Source: Pseudomonas fluorescens (GTDB lineage Bacteria; Pseudomonadota; Gammaproteobacteria; Pseudomonadales; Pseudomonadaceae). From it: a DNA stretch of 64,000 nucleotides. Of the stretch, positions 25,478 through 36,703 are shown one piece after another. Position 1 is the stretch's first letter, and each line of letters opens with the position of its first letter. Location: assembly GCF_902497855.1 (NCBI RefSeq), contig NZ_CABVHU010000013.1, positions 124,001-188,000 on the forward strand, in the 5' to 3' direction. A model generated the notes under the pieces. It was not told the DNA's origin, did not search any database, and worked only from the letters and a program-made list of their open reading frames with translations. The position numbers and the translations under genes are program-made.

Positions 25478-27661
25478 TCAGATCGCTTCCAGCTTGGCGT
25501 AGCCGAGCATCAGCCACTTGCTGCCTTCGCTGAAATTCACCTGGACCCGGGCCTGAGCCCCGGCACCTTCGAAGTTCAGGATCACGCCGTCGCCGAATAC
25601 TGAATGGCGTACCGCCTGGCCCAGACTGAACCCGGTGTCCGGGATCTCGCTGCCGCCAAACAGGCTGCTGGCGCTCTGCTGCTGGCCGCCACCGAACGGA
25701 CGGCTGACGCTGTTGGACAGGCGCACTTCCTGGATCAGACCTTTCGGTACTTCCCGTACGAAACGCGACACTTTGTTGTAGGTCTCGCTGCCGTACAGGC
25801 GGCGGGTTTCGGCATAGGTCATCACCAGGTTCTGCATCGCCCGGGTGATGCCGACATAGGCCAGGCGGCGCTCTTCCTCGAGACGGCCGGGTTCTTCCAG
25901 GCTCATCTTGTGCGGGAACAGACCTTCTTCCATGCCCACCAGGAACACGTAAGGAAATTCCAGGCCTTTGGCGCTGTGCAGGGTCATCAGTTGAATGCTG
26001 TCTTCGTGCTCGTCGGCCTGAGTATCCCCGGCCTCCAGCGACGCATGACCGAGGAACGCCGCCAGTGGCGACAGGTCTTCGTCTTCTTCCGCGTTTTCGA
26101 AGTTGCGCGCGGCGCTGACCAGTTCCTCAAGGTTTTCTACCCGAGCCTGGCCTTTCTCGCCTTTTTCCGCTTCGTGGTAAGCGATCAGCCCCGACTGCTC
26201 GATGACGGTCTGGGTCATCAGGTGCAGGGGCATCTCCATGCATTTGGCCGCGAGGTTCTCGATCAGCTCGATAAAAGCCCCGAGAGCGCCGGCAGCGCGC
26301 CCGGTCAGGCCTTTATTGGCGACCAGCAGTCGCATGGCTTCCCACATCGACACGTCGCTGTGACGGGCATGGTCGCGGATGGCTTCGACGGTTTTCTCGC
26401 CGATGCCACGGGCCGGAACGTTGATCACCCGCTCCAGCGCCGCATCGTTGCCACGGCCTTCCAGCAGGCGCAGGTAAGCCATGGCGTTCTTGATTTCAGC
26501 CCGTTCGAAGAAGCGCTGGCCGCCATAGATGCGATAGGGAATGCGCTCGCGCAACAAGGCTTCTTCCAAAACGCGCGATTGGGCGTTGGAGCGGTACAGA
26601 ATTGCGATATCGCTGCGCGCCAGGCCGGTTTTCAGCGCACTTTCGATGGTTTCCACCACATAACGCGCTTCATCATGCTCGTTGAACGCGGCATACAGAT
26701 TGATCGCTTCGCCTTCGCCGCCGTCGGTCCACAATTCCTTGCCCATGCGCCCTGTGTTATTGGCGATCAGCGCGTTGGCAGCCTTGAGGATCCCGGCGGT
26801 AGAGCGGTAGTTCTGCTCAAGACGAATGGTCTCGGCATCCGGAAAATCGTCCGAATACTGATAAATGTTCTCGATTTTCGCGCCGCGCCAGCCGTAGATG
26901 GACTGATCGTCGTCGCCGACCACCATCAGGCTGTCGCCGCCCTTGGCCAGCAGACGCAACCAGGCGTACTGCACGGCGTTGGTGTCCTGGAACTCGTCCA
27001 CCAGAATGTGTCGGAAGCGCTTTTGATAATGCGCGAGCAAGCCCGGGTGATCGCGCCACAGGTCGAGGGCGCGCAGCAACAGTTCGGAAAAGTCGATGAC
27101 GCCAGCGCGCAGGCACGCGGCCTCATAGGCTTCATAAATGCTGCGCATGGTGGCCAGGAACAAGTCGCCGCTGGCCTGAATGTGTTGCGGGCGCAGACCT
27201 TCGTCTTTCTGCCCGTTGATGAACCACTGGGCCTGGCGGGCCGGCCAGCGTTGCTCGTCCAGGCCCAGCTCGCGGATCACCCGCTTGACCAGCCGCTGCT
27301 GGTCGTCGCTGTCGAGTATCTGGAAAGTCTGGCTCAGGCCGGCTTCCTGCCAATGCGCCCGCAGCAAGCGGTGCGCCAGGCCGTGGAAGGTGCCGACCCA
27401 CATGCCGGCCGGGTTGATACCCATCAGCTGCTCGATGCGATGGCGCATCTCGGCAGCGGCCTTGTTGGTGAAGGTTACCGACAGGATCGAGTGGGGCGAG
27501 GCGTTTTCGACCTGGATCAACCAGGCGATACGGTGCACCAGCACTCGGGTTTTACCGGAACCAGCACCGGCCAGGACCAACTGACGACCCACGCGGGCAG
27601 CTACGGCCTGGCGTTGGGCATCGTTGAGGGAGTTCAGCAGAAGGGAGAGATCATCGCGCAT
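25478..27661 (-). CDS. uvrD: DNA helicase II
   Basis: 727 residues from the ATG at 27661, the normal UvrD length. All superfamily 1A motifs are seen: Walker A GAGSGKT (32-38), 'TFTNKAAAEMRHRI', 'VDEFQDTN', 'VGDDDQSIYGWRGA', 'LEQNYRST', 'LMTLHSAKGLEF' and 'YVGITRAM'. It unwinds DNA 3'-5' in nucleotide excision and mismatch repair. It is divergent from the c-di-GMP gene. Confidence 0.97.
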   Translation of the reverse strand: MRDDLSLLLNSLNDAQRQAVAARVGRQLVLAGAGSGKTRVLVHRIAWLIQVENASPHSILSVTFTNKAAAEMRHRIEQLMGINPAGMWVGTFHGLAHRLLRAHWQEAGLSQTFQILDSDDQQRLVKRVIRELGLDEQRWPARQAQWFINGQKDEGLRPQHIQASGDLFLATMRSIYEAYEAACLRAGVIDFSELLLRALDLWRDHPGLLAHYQKRFRHILVDEFQDTNAVQYAWLRLLAKGGDSLMVVGDDDQSIYGWRGAKIENIYQYSDDFPDAETIRLEQNYRSTAGILKAANALIANNTGRMGKELWTDGGEGEAINLYAAFNEHDEARYVVETIESALKTGLARSDIAILYRSNAQSRVLEEALLRERIPYRIYGGQRFFERAEIKNAMAYLRLLEGRGNDAALERVINVPARGIGEKTVEAIRDHARHSDVSMWEAMRLLVANKGLTGRAAGALGAFIELIENLAAKCMEMPLHLMTQTVIEQSGLIAYHEAEKGEKGQARVENLEELVSAARNFENAEEDEDLSPLAAFLGHASLEAGDTQADEHEDSIQLMTLHSAKGLEFPYVFLVGMEEGLFPHKMSLEEPGRLEEERRLAYVGITRAMQNLVMTYAETRRLYGSETYNKVSRFVREVPKGLIQEVRLSNSVSRPFGGGQQQSASSLFGGSEIPDTGFSLGQAVRHSVFGDGVILNFEGAGAQARVQVNFSEGSKWLMLGYAKLEAI

Positions 27662-27920
27662 GGGGGGCATTCTAGGGGGCGGCGCCACACCGGGCAAACC
27701 CCGCTTTGCTTCAGGCGATGAAAGTCATGCCCGGGACGACCGGTCGGTCAGCGGCTGCAAGCGTTGGCGGGACTCGCCCGGGCGCTTTTACCGCGGGAAA
27801 AGCAGCGGATATTTTTACCTGTTTTATGATCCGGGGCAGTGTGGTCCGGGCAGTTGCTTGTGTATGCTCCATCCACGTTTCGGGCTCATGCTCATCATTA
27901 TAAGAACAAGAATTTTACCT

Positions 27921-30794
27921 ATGACCCTCAGCTCCGACCTGTCGGGCCCCGCGGTGGAGCCTCGGGTTATCCGCAAACAGTACGCCATGGAAATGGCGGT
28001 CGAGCGCACGCGCCTGCTGTATCAAGGCTCATTACTGCCCACGCTGTTCATGTTGATCAATGGCCTGGTCTGCGCCTGGTTGCTCTGGAGTCCGCAGCGC
28101 TACTTCCTGGTCAGCGTCTGGCTGGTGTGGTTGTTGTCGTTGGTGGCGTTGCGGGTGATTCAGGTCGCGGCCTTCGATTCAGCGATACCCAACCGCCAGG
28201 CCCACCCGATCTGGCGCCGCATGTTTTTGCTGGGTTCGGCCCTGACCGGCCTGACCCTGGCCGGTGCCGGCATTGCGCTGGTCCCCGCCGACAACTTCAT
28301 ACAGCAAGCCTGGGTGTTCGGCCTGATCGGCGCTGCTGCGCTCTCGGCCAGCGTTGCCTACGCGGTCAGCCTGCCCGCCTTCCTGTCCTTTACCTTGCCT
28401 TGCCTGTTGCCGGCCATCGGCTATCTGTTCTGGGGCGGCGACGAGCAGGGACAGGGGTGGGGCTGGTTCGGCCTGATTCTGCTGGGCGCATTGAGCGTGG
28501 TCGCCTGGCAGGTCAACCGGCTGATCGATAGCGGACTGTTGCGGCGCTTCCAGAATCAGGCACTGATCGAGCACTTGCAGCAGGCTCGAAGCGGCAGCGA
28601 CCGGCTCAATCACCAGCTCGCAAAGGAAATCGACCAGCGCCGTCGAGCCGAAGAGGAACTGCGTGCGATTCAGACCGGGCTGGAAAGCCGCGTCGCCCAG
28701 CGCAGCCTGGAGCTGGACGCCGCCAACCAGGCCTTGAGCAAGAGTGAAGCGCGACTGGCGCTGGCGTTGAAGGCCAGTGAGCTGGGTTTGTGGGACTGGA
28801 ACCTGCATACCGATGAAGTCCACCACACCCAGCTCCAGGAGCTGTTCGGCCTGGAGCCGGAGTTTGTCACGGCGATGCTGCGCCACCTCAAGCCGCGCCT
28901 TCATCCCGATGACTTGCCGTCGCTCAAGCGCGCGCTGGTCGAGCATTTGAAAGGCCGCAGCGAGGATTATCAGGTTGAGTACCGTGTGCGCCATGTCGAT
29001 GGCCATTGGGTGTGGATCGAGGACCGTGGTCGAGCGGTCGAGCGCAGTGCCAACGGCCGGGTAATCCGCATGGTCGGCACCCGCCGCGACATCAGCGTCA
29101 GCAAAAGCCTGGAAGTGCAGCGGCAATTGGCCGCGACCGTGTTCGAGGCGGCCAGCGAAGGCATCGTGATTTTCGACCCGAACTACGCGCTGATCGCCGT
29201 CAATCAGGCGTTCAGTCGAGTCACCGGCTATGCCATCGAGGACATGCTCGGGCGCAACGTGGTCGACTTGCCTTGCAGTCGTGATGCCCGCCGGCATTAT
29301 GCGACGATCCATCAGGCGCTGGAGCAACACGGTACCTGGCAAGGCGAGCTGGTGGAAACCCGCAAGAACGGCGAGCTGTATCCGCAATGGCTGCAACTGA
29401 ATGCTGTACGCGATGCTCGGGGAAATGTAAGTCATATCGTGGGCTTCTTCGCCGATCTGTCGGCGCGCCGCGAATCCGAAGAGCGCATGCGCTTCCTGAC
29501 TCATCACGACGAGCTCACAGGCCTGGCGAACCGTTCGTTGTTCCATGAGCGGCTGAGCGAGGCTCAGCAACGGGTGCGTCAGGGCGGCTACCGCAGTCTG
29601 GCGTTGCTGCACATCAACCTGGATCGTTTCAAACTGCTCAACGACAGCCTGGGTCATGAAATCGCCGATCAGCTATTGCAGAAGATGGCCCGGCGCCTGG
29701 TCAACGCGCTGCCGGAGGCGGACACCATCGCGCGTTTGTCCGGCGATGAGTTCGCCGTGTTGTTCAATGCCTACGGCAACCTGTCGAGCCTGGCGCGAGT
29801 GGCGACGCGCTTGTCGGCCAAGTTGCGTTTGCCGCTGACCGTCGAGGGGCACGAATTGGTGGTGAGCGCTTCAATGGGCATCAGTATGTTGCCGGACAAT
29901 GCCAGGGAAATTTCCGCGCTGGTCAGTCAGGCGAACATCGCCATGCAGCATGCCAAGCACTTGGGCGGCAATAATTTCCAGTTCTACACCGACAGTCTGC
30001 AAGCCAGCACGCTGGAGCGCTTGCAGCTGGAAAATCAGCTGCGCAAGGCCATCGAAGAACGGCAATTGAAGGTGTTCTACCAACCCAAGCTGTGCCTCGC
30101 CACGGGCCGGTTGAACGCTGCCGAGGCGCTGGTGCGCTGGGATCATCCGACCATGGGTAGCGTGCCGCCGGGGGATTTCATTGGCCTGGCCGAGGAAACG
30201 GGCCTGATTGGCCCTATTGGCGAATTCGTGTTGCGACAGGCCTGCTGGCAAGCCTGCGAGTGGCAACGTCAGGGGCTTGCGCCGATTCGAGTGTCGGTCA
30301 ACCTGTCGGTGCATCAACTGCGTCATGGCAAATTGGTCAGTCTGGTGCGTCAGGTGCTGGAAGAAACCGGCCTGGCGCCGCACAACCTGGAACTGGAGCT
30401 CACCGAAAGTCATTTGCTGGACAGTGTCGAGCACATCATCGCCACTTTCCGGCAGCTGCGAAATCTTGGGGTAAAACTGGCGATTGACGATTTTGGTACC
30501 GGTTATTCGTCCCTGAGCTACCTCAAACGCATCCCGGTGGATTACGTGAAGATCGATCAAGCGTTTATCCGCGGTCTGGGGGAGGGCACAGTGGATGCGG
30601 CGATTACCCGGGCAATCATCGCCATGGCTCATGGATTGTCACTAAAAGTAGTGGCCGAAGGGGTGGAGCGGCCGGAGCAGCTAGAGTTCTTGAAGGCCGA
30701 GCGCTGCGATGAAGTGCAGGGCTATCTGGTCAGTCGGCCCGTCGAGGCCGATGCCTTGTTGCAACTGCTGCGTGCGGACGCGAAACACTTGTAA
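27921..30794 (+). CDS. Membrane PAS-GGDEF-EAL cyclic-di-GMP protein
   Basis: 957 residues from the ATG at 27921. Order: about five or six membrane helices (40-210), a short coiled coil (220-280), two PAS domains (about 275-520), GGDEF (525-690) and EAL (705-950). The GGDEF signature is SGDEF (near 606) and the inhibitory RxxD site is absent (PEAD). The EAL domain looks complete: EALVRW (near 734), 'ELELTES', 'DDFGTGYSS' (near 855), 'KIDQAF' and 'AEGVER'. So phosphodiesterase activity is likely and cyclase activity uncertain. Position beside uvrD matches PAO1 PA5442 as I remember it. Confidence 0.93.
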   Translation: MTLSSDLSGPAVEPRVIRKQYAMEMAVERTRLLYQGSLLPTLFMLINGLVCAWLLWSPQRYFLVSVWLVWLLSLVALRVIQVAAFDSAIPNRQAHPIWRRMFLLGSALTGLTLAGAGIALVPADNFIQQAWVFGLIGAAALSASVAYAVSLPAFLSFTLPCLLPAIGYLFWGGDEQGQGWGWFGLILLGALSVVAWQVNRLIDSGLLRRFQNQALIEHLQQARSGSDRLNHQLAKEIDQRRRAEEELRAIQTGLESRVAQRSLELDAANQALSKSEARLALALKASELGLWDWNLHTDEVHHTQLQELFGLEPEFVTAMLRHLKPRLHPDDLPSLKRALVEHLKGRSEDYQVEYRVRHVDGHWVWIEDRGRAVERSANGRVIRMVGTRRDISVSKSLEVQRQLAATVFEAASEGIVIFDPNYALIAVNQAFSRVTGYAIEDMLGRNVVDLPCSRDARRHYATIHQALEQHGTWQGELVETRKNGELYPQWLQLNAVRDARGNVSHIVGFFADLSARRESEERMRFLTHHDELTGLANRSLFHERLSEAQQRVRQGGYRSLALLHINLDRFKLLNDSLGHEIADQLLQKMARRLVNALPEADTIARLSGDEFAVLFNAYGNLSSLARVATRLSAKLRLPLTVEGHELVVSASMGISMLPDNAREISALVSQANIAMQHAKHLGGNNFQFYTDSLQASTLERLQLENQLRKAIEERQLKVFYQPKLCLATGRLNAAEALVRWDHPTMGSVPPGDFIGLAEETGLIGPIGEFVLRQACWQACEWQRQGLAPIRVSVNLSVHQLRHGKLVSLVRQVLEETGLAPHNLELELTESHLLDSVEHIIATFRQLRNLGVKLAIDDFGTGYSSLSYLKRIPVDYVKIDQAFIRGLGEGTVDAAITRAIIAMAHGLSLKVVAEGVERPEQLEFLKAERCDEVQGYLVSRPVEADALLQLLRADAKHL

Positions 30795-30866
30795 GGGCTA
30801 CATGGAGCGCACAGGGCGTGAAATGGGGACATCGAGTTACGCATTGAGCAGGCAAAAGGCCGATTC

Positions 30867-30883
30867 TTGTAGTATAACTACAA
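30867..30883. promoter_or_regulatory. HexR-like operator before the RpiR-family gene
   Basis: TTGTAGTATAACTACAA is a perfect 7-3-7 palindrome fitting the HexR pattern TTGT-N-ACAA. It is 46 bases before the gene's start, so autoregulation is likely. Confidence 0.75.
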
Positions 30884-30929
30884 GCTTGCTACATCCCCGG
30901 CATCTGCCGATAACAAAGAGTCGACCCTT

Positions 30930-31796
30930 TTGAATCTGCTGCAACATATTGCCCAGTCACGCCACCTGTTACGCAAGTCGGAGCTCAAGGTCGCCGACCA
31001 CGTCCTGCTTGACCCGGCGGCGGTGATGCACAGTTCCATGGCCGACCTGGCCCACAGCGTGGGTATCAGCGAGCCGACGATCGTGCGGTTCTGCCGCGCC
31101 ATCGGGTGCTCCGGGTTCCAGGATCTGAAACTGAAGCTGGCGCAGAGCCTTGCGGCGGGTGCGAGCTTCGGGCAATTCGCGATCCATGAAGACGATTCGG
31201 TTGCTGACTACAGCCTGAAGATCTTCGACACCACCCTGCACACCCTGATGGAGGTTCGCGAGCGGCTTGACCCGGTGGAGTTGCAGCGGGCCGTGACGTT
31301 CATGTCTCAGGCCCAGCGGGTGGAGTTCTACGGCTTTGGGGCATCGGGTGCGGTGGCGGCGGATGCCCAGCACAAGTTTTTCCGCCTGCTGCTGACCGCT
31401 GCGGCGTATTCCGACCCGCACATGCAGGCGATGTCGGCAGTCACCCTGAAGCCCACCGACGTGGCGATCTGCATTTCCCAGTCCGGGCGCTCCAAGGACC
31501 TGTTGATCACTGCCAACCTGGTGCGCGAAAGCGGCGCCTCGCTGATCACCCTGTGCCCGAGCCAGACACCCTTGGCTGAGCTGTCGACGGTCAATCTGGC
31601 GATCGATGTGCACGAAGACACTGAAATCTATACACCGCTGACGTCGCGTATTGCCCACCTGGTGGTGATCGACGTATTGGCGATGGGTGTGGCCATGGCG
31701 CGTGGGCCGAGCCTGGTCAACCATCTCAAGAGCGTCAAGCGCAGCCTGCGCAGCCTGCGGTTGTCGCCCAAGTCGGTGAAAGCCCTCGACGATTGA
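30930..31796 (+). CDS. RpiR/HexR family transcriptional regulator
   Basis: 288 residues from a TTG with AAGAG upstream. N-terminal RpiR HTH ('SSMADLAHSVGISEPTIVRFCRAIGCSG', about residues 36-63), then a SIS sugar-phosphate-binding domain ('VEFYGFGASGAVAADAQHKF', 'AICISQSGRSKDLL'). HexR-type proteins bind 2-keto-3-deoxy-6-phosphogluconate and control central carbon genes. Next to the pyruvate carboxylase genes, control of carbon flow at pyruvate is plausible. It corresponds in position to PAO1 PA5438. Confidence 0.92.
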   Translation: MNLLQHIAQSRHLLRKSELKVADHVLLDPAAVMHSSMADLAHSVGISEPTIVRFCRAIGCSGFQDLKLKLAQSLAAGASFGQFAIHEDDSVADYSLKIFDTTLHTLMEVRERLDPVELQRAVTFMSQAQRVEFYGFGASGAVAADAQHKFFRLLLTAAAYSDPHMQAMSAVTLKPTDVAICISQSGRSKDLLITANLVRESGASLITLCPSQTPLAELSTVNLAIDVHEDTEIYTPLTSRIAHLVVIDVLAMGVAMARGPSLVNHLKSVKRSLRSLRLSPKSVKALDD

Positions 31797-31832
31797 TGCT
31801 GGTCTGAAACCGCTGAAGGTCGTTCCGACCTT

Positions 31833-31924
31833 ATTCGCGAGCAGGCTCGCTCCCACAATTGATTTCCGGTGATGCTCAAAGAGGTGCGCCACGGAACCTG
31901 TGGGAGCGGGCTTGCCCGCGAAGG
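31833..31924. repeat. REPIN with diverged arms
   Basis: REP copies at 31834-31857 (GCGAGCAGGCTCGC) and 31899-31924 (GGGAGCGGGCTTGCCCGCG) are inverted but of slightly different subtypes. Confidence 0.88.
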
Positions 31925-32030
31925 CGTCCCCAAAAGCGACAACTTTCATCTGCCTGTAACCGACTCGCCGCCAAACCGTCATCCCCCAAGCCCATCCTGT
32001 AACTCCCGTCATCGCCTTGGGAGACTCGAA

Positions 32031-32243
32031 ATGGCCCAGCCCTACGAAGAACGCAACAGCGCCGTCAGAACCCGTCGCCAGCAAGAAGACCAGCGCCGCA
32101 TGGAATTTCGCCGCGCCATCGAAGATCGCTGCGAACGCCGCCAACTGCTGGCCGAGATCGGCGACTTTCCCCACGAACTGGAGCTCAACTTCTGGCAGGC
32201 AGCTCCCGCAGCTTCCCGTCGAAACGCTCAACCAGGGCGCTGA
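32031..32243 (+). CDS. Small PA3496-family protein
   Basis: 70 residues, highly charged ('VRTRRQQEDQRRMEFRRAIED'), with GGGAG before the ATG. It resembles the small PA3496 family, annotated as putative envelope integrity proteins; the call is from memory. Its last 59 bases overlap the 3' end of the convergent pycR, so either the two tails really overlap or the protein's last residues are strain-specific. Confidence 0.65.
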   Translation: MAQPYEERNSAVRTRRQQEDQRRMEFRRAIEDRCERRQLLAEIGDFPHELELNFWQAAPAASRRNAQPGR

Positions 32244-33147
32244 TCTGCAGCCGCTCGCTACGTATAAACGCAAGGAATGCGTGCGCCACCGGCGACAGCC
32301 GTTTGGCCTTGGCCTGTACCAGGCACCAGCTGCGATACAGCGGCAGCTCTTCGACCGGCAATTCGATCAGGCCGCCGGTCGCCAACTCAAGGTTCAGGGC
32401 GTGGCGCGTCAACAGCGCTACGCCCAGACCCGCCAATACACATTCGCGTTGTGCTTCGGCGGACGAGACTTCCTGGGTCTGGTTGAAGTGCACACGTTTC
32501 TCCTTGAAATACTCTTCGCAGGCCAGCCGCGTCCCGGAGCCATTCTCGCGCAGCAATAGTGTGTAAGGCTCGAGATCCTGCAAGCGTAAAGGGCCCATGT
32601 GACAAAGCGGATGATCCGGTGGCGCCACGGCGACGATCGGGTTGTTGAGGAACGGCAGGAATTCCAGTCCCATATCCTGCGGGACCATGGACATGATCAC
32701 CAGGTCATCGCGATTATCGGAAAGACGTCGAATCACCTGCCCACGGTTGACCACTGTCAGTTGCAGGTTCACCTCGGGATGCTGGTGTTTGAACGCAGCA
32801 AACAGATGAGGCACGAAATACTTGGCGCTGGATTCCACCGCCAGTTTCAGCTGGCCCTGCAGCGAACCCTGCATGTCCGAGAGTTGCATATCGAGGTTTT
32901 CCAGGCGGCCGAAAATGTCCCGGCTGGCGCGCTGAAGCGCTTCAGCGGCTTCGGTCATGTAGAGTTTTTTGCCGACGTAATCAAACAAAGGTTGACCGAT
33001 CAGCTCCTCGAGTTGACGAATCTGCAGGCTGACGGCAGGTTGCGTGAGCGACATTTCCTCGGCTGCGCGGCTATAGGACCTCAAATCACAGACTTCGTTG
33101 AAAATCTGTAATTGACGCAATGTCAAACGCATCAATGACTTACGCAT
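32185..33147 (-). CDS. pycR: LysR-family regulator of pyruvate carboxylase
   Basis: 320 residues. LysR HTH at residues 8-66 ('LRQLQIFNEVCDLRSYSRAAEEMSL' region), then the effector-binding domain. It is divergent from pycA, as PycR is in P. aeruginosa, where it controls pycA/pycB and influences virulence and lipid metabolism. ATG 33147 or 33132 are both possible starts. Confidence 0.9.
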   Translation of the reverse strand: MRKSLMRLTLRQLQIFNEVCDLRSYSRAAEEMSLTQPAVSLQIRQLEELIGQPLFDYVGKKLYMTEAAEALQRASRDIFGRLENLDMQLSDMQGSLQGQLKLAVESSAKYFVPHLFAAFKHQHPEVNLQLTVVNRGQVIRRLSDNRDDLVIMSMVPQDMGLEFLPFLNNPIVAVAPPDHPLCHMGPLRLQDLEPYTLLLRENGSGTRLACEEYFKEKRVHFNQTQEVSSAEAQRECVLAGLGVALLTRHALNLELATGGLIELPVEELPLYRSWCLVQAKAKRLSPVAHAFLAFIRSERLQISALVERFDGKLRELPARS

Positions 33148-33183
33148 AATTTAAGGTCTCTGTCGGAGGCTGGTACGCCAACT

Positions 33184-33199
33184 ATAAGTCTTTACTTAT
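33184..33199. promoter_or_regulatory. Palindrome in the pycR-pycA spacer, candidate PycR site
   Basis: ATAAGTCTTTACTTAT is a perfect 6-4-6 dyad in the 189-bp divergent spacer, 37 bases upstream of pycR and 137 upstream of pycA. It fits the general LysR pattern (T...A dyad). Confidence 0.5.
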
Positions 33200-33336
33200 G
33201 CATGACCCAATAATTAATCATTTTTGTTTATCCCTTGTGGGGGCTAGTGTGGGGCTGCGACTAAATTGAAACATTTGGTCACGCGTCGACCTGGTCTAGC
33301 AGGTCGTGGGTACCACCGGCTCAAGGGAACCTCCAA

Positions 33337-34752
<1,416 letters not shown>

Positions 34753-34763
34753 GGAATATTCCA

Positions 34764-36572
34764 ATGACCAAGAAAATCTACGTTACCGACACAATCCTGC
34801 GCGACGCCCACCAATCGCTGCTCGCCACCCGCATGCGCACCGAAGACATGCTGCCGATCTGCGACAAGCTCGACAAAGTCGGCTACTGGTCGCTCGAGTG
34901 CTGGGGCGGCGCGACGTTCGACGCCTGCGTGCGCTTCCTCAAGGAAGATCCGTGGGAGCGCCTGCGCCAACTGCGCGCCGCATTGCCTAACACTCGCCTG
35001 CAGATGCTCCTGCGTGGCCAGAACCTGCTGGGCTACCGCCACTACAGCGACGACGTGGTCAAAGCCTTCGTCGCCAAGGCGGCGGTCAACGGCATCGACG
35101 TGTTCCGCATCTTCGATGCCATGAACGACGTACGTAACCTGCGTACCGCCATCGAAGCGGTAAAAGCGGCTGGCAAACACGCCCAGGGCACCATCGCCTA
35201 CACCACCAGCCCGGTGCACACCATCGACGCGTTCGTGGCCCAGGCCAGGCAAATGGAAGCCATGGGTTGCGACTCGGTGGCAATCAAGGACATGGCCGGT
35301 CTGCTGACCCCGTACGCCACTGGCGAATTGGTCAAGGCGCTGAAAAGCGAACAGTCGCTGCCCGTGTTTATTCACTCCCACGATACGGCTGGCCTGGCAA
35401 CGATGTGCCAACTCAAGGCCATCGAAAACGGTGCCGACCACATCGACACCGCGATCTCCAGCTTTGCCTCGGGCACCAGCCACCCAGGCACCGAGTCGAT
35501 GGTCGCCGCCCTTAAAGGCAGCGAGTTCGACACCGGCCTGAACCTTGAGCTGTTGCAAGAGATCGGTCTGTACTTCTATGCCGTGCGCAAGAAGTACCAC
35601 CAGTTCGAAAGCGAGTTCACCGCTGTCGACACCCGCGTTCAAGTCAACCAGGTACCGGGCGGGATGATCTCCAACCTGGCCAACCAGTTGAAAGAGCAGG
35701 GTGCCTTGAACCGCATGAGCGAAGTGCTGGCGGAGATCCCGCGGGTTCGCGAAGACCTCGGCTTCCCGCCGCTGGTGACCCCGACTTCGCAGATCGTCGG
35801 TACCCAGGCGTTCTTCAACGTGCTGGCCGGCGAGCGCTACAAGACCATCACCAACGAAGTGAAGCTTTACCTGCAAGGCGGCTACGGCAAAGCGCCGGGC
35901 ACCGTGAACGAACAACTGCGTCGCCAGGCGATCGGCAGCGAAGAGGTGATCGACGTCCGTCCAGCCGACCTGCTCAAGCCGGAAATGACCAAGCTGCGTG
36001 CCGAAATCGGCGCCGTGGCCAAGTCTGAAGAAGACGTGCTGACCTACGCCATGTTCCCGGACATCGGCCGCAAATTCCTCGAAGAACGCGCTGCCGGGAC
36101 CCTGACGCCTGAAGTGCTGTTGCCGATTCCGGAAGCGGGCGGCGTGACCTCGGCCGGTGGCGAAGGCGTACCGACTGAGTTCGTCATCGACGTCCACGGC
36201 GAAACCTACCGCGTAGATATCACCGGCGTTGGCGTCAAGGCGGAAGGCAAGCGTCACTTCTACCTGTCCATCGACGGCATGCCGGAAGAAGTGGTGTTCG
36301 AACCGCTCAACGAATTCGTCAGCGGCGGCAGCAGCAAGCGCAAGCAAGCCACTGCACCGGGCCACGTCAGCACCACCATGCCGGGCAACATCGTCGACGT
36401 GCTGGTCAAGGAAGGCGATACCGTCAAAGCCGGTCAGGCCGTATTGATCACCGAAGCGATGAAGATGGAAACCGAAGTCCAGGCAGCCATCGCCGGTAAA
36501 GTCACCGCCATCCATGTGGTCAAGGGCGACCGGGTGAACCCGGGCGAAATCCTGATCGAGATCGAAGGCTGA
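34764..36572 (+). CDS. pycB: Pyruvate carboxylase subunit B (carboxyltransferase plus biotin carrier)
   Basis: 602 residues from the ATG at 34764 (GAGGAA upstream). N-terminal HMGL-like carboxyltransferase ('TDTILRDAHQSLLATRMRT', 'FIHSHDTAGLATMCQL'), then the conserved PYC_OADA domain and a biotinyl domain with EAMKMET near residue 567. Databases often call it oxaloacetate decarboxylase alpha, but partner membrane subunits are absent and pycA adjoins, so pyruvate carboxylase is the better reading. Confidence 0.95.
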   Translation: MTKKIYVTDTILRDAHQSLLATRMRTEDMLPICDKLDKVGYWSLECWGGATFDACVRFLKEDPWERLRQLRAALPNTRLQMLLRGQNLLGYRHYSDDVVKAFVAKAAVNGIDVFRIFDAMNDVRNLRTAIEAVKAAGKHAQGTIAYTTSPVHTIDAFVAQARQMEAMGCDSVAIKDMAGLLTPYATGELVKALKSEQSLPVFIHSHDTAGLATMCQLKAIENGADHIDTAISSFASGTSHPGTESMVAALKGSEFDTGLNLELLQEIGLYFYAVRKKYHQFESEFTAVDTRVQVNQVPGGMISNLANQLKEQGALNRMSEVLAEIPRVREDLGFPPLVTPTSQIVGTQAFFNVLAGERYKTITNEVKLYLQGGYGKAPGTVNEQLRRQAIGSEEVIDVRPADLLKPEMTKLRAEIGAVAKSEEDVLTYAMFPDIGRKFLEERAAGTLTPEVLLPIPEAGGVTSAGGEGVPTEFVIDVHGETYRVDITGVGVKAEGKRHFYLSIDGMPEEVVFEPLNEFVSGGSSKRKQATAPGHVSTTMPGNIVDVLVKEGDTVKAGQAVLITEAMKMETEVQAAIAGKVTAIHVVKGDRVNPGEILIEIEG

Positions 36573-36604
36573 GTTAACAGCCTCGATTCAACGCTTTAAA
36601 CCTC

Positions 36605-36631
36605 GGGGGGGCATGTGCTCCCCTTTTTTTT
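36605..36631 (+). terminator. Intrinsic terminator of pycAB
   Basis: G run (36605-36611), GCA/TGC inner pairs and CCCC (36620-36623) followed by eight T, 33 bases after the pycB stop. Confidence 0.85.
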
Positions 36632-36703
36632 GGAGCATAGCGCCAGAGCAACCTGCACCGCTGTGCTCTCCTCGCCACTCACAATCTTTTTCCGCTGATC
36701 ATC

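Noticed and set aside
25604..27721. 705-residue open frame on the plus strand
   Set aside because: Antisense of uvrD; high-GC codons keep this frame open and the protein resembles nothing.
27624..27920. N-terminal extension of the GGDEF/EAL protein
   Set aside because: The added 99 residues start inside uvrD and lack hydrophobic or conserved sequence; ATG 27921 starts the membrane domain.
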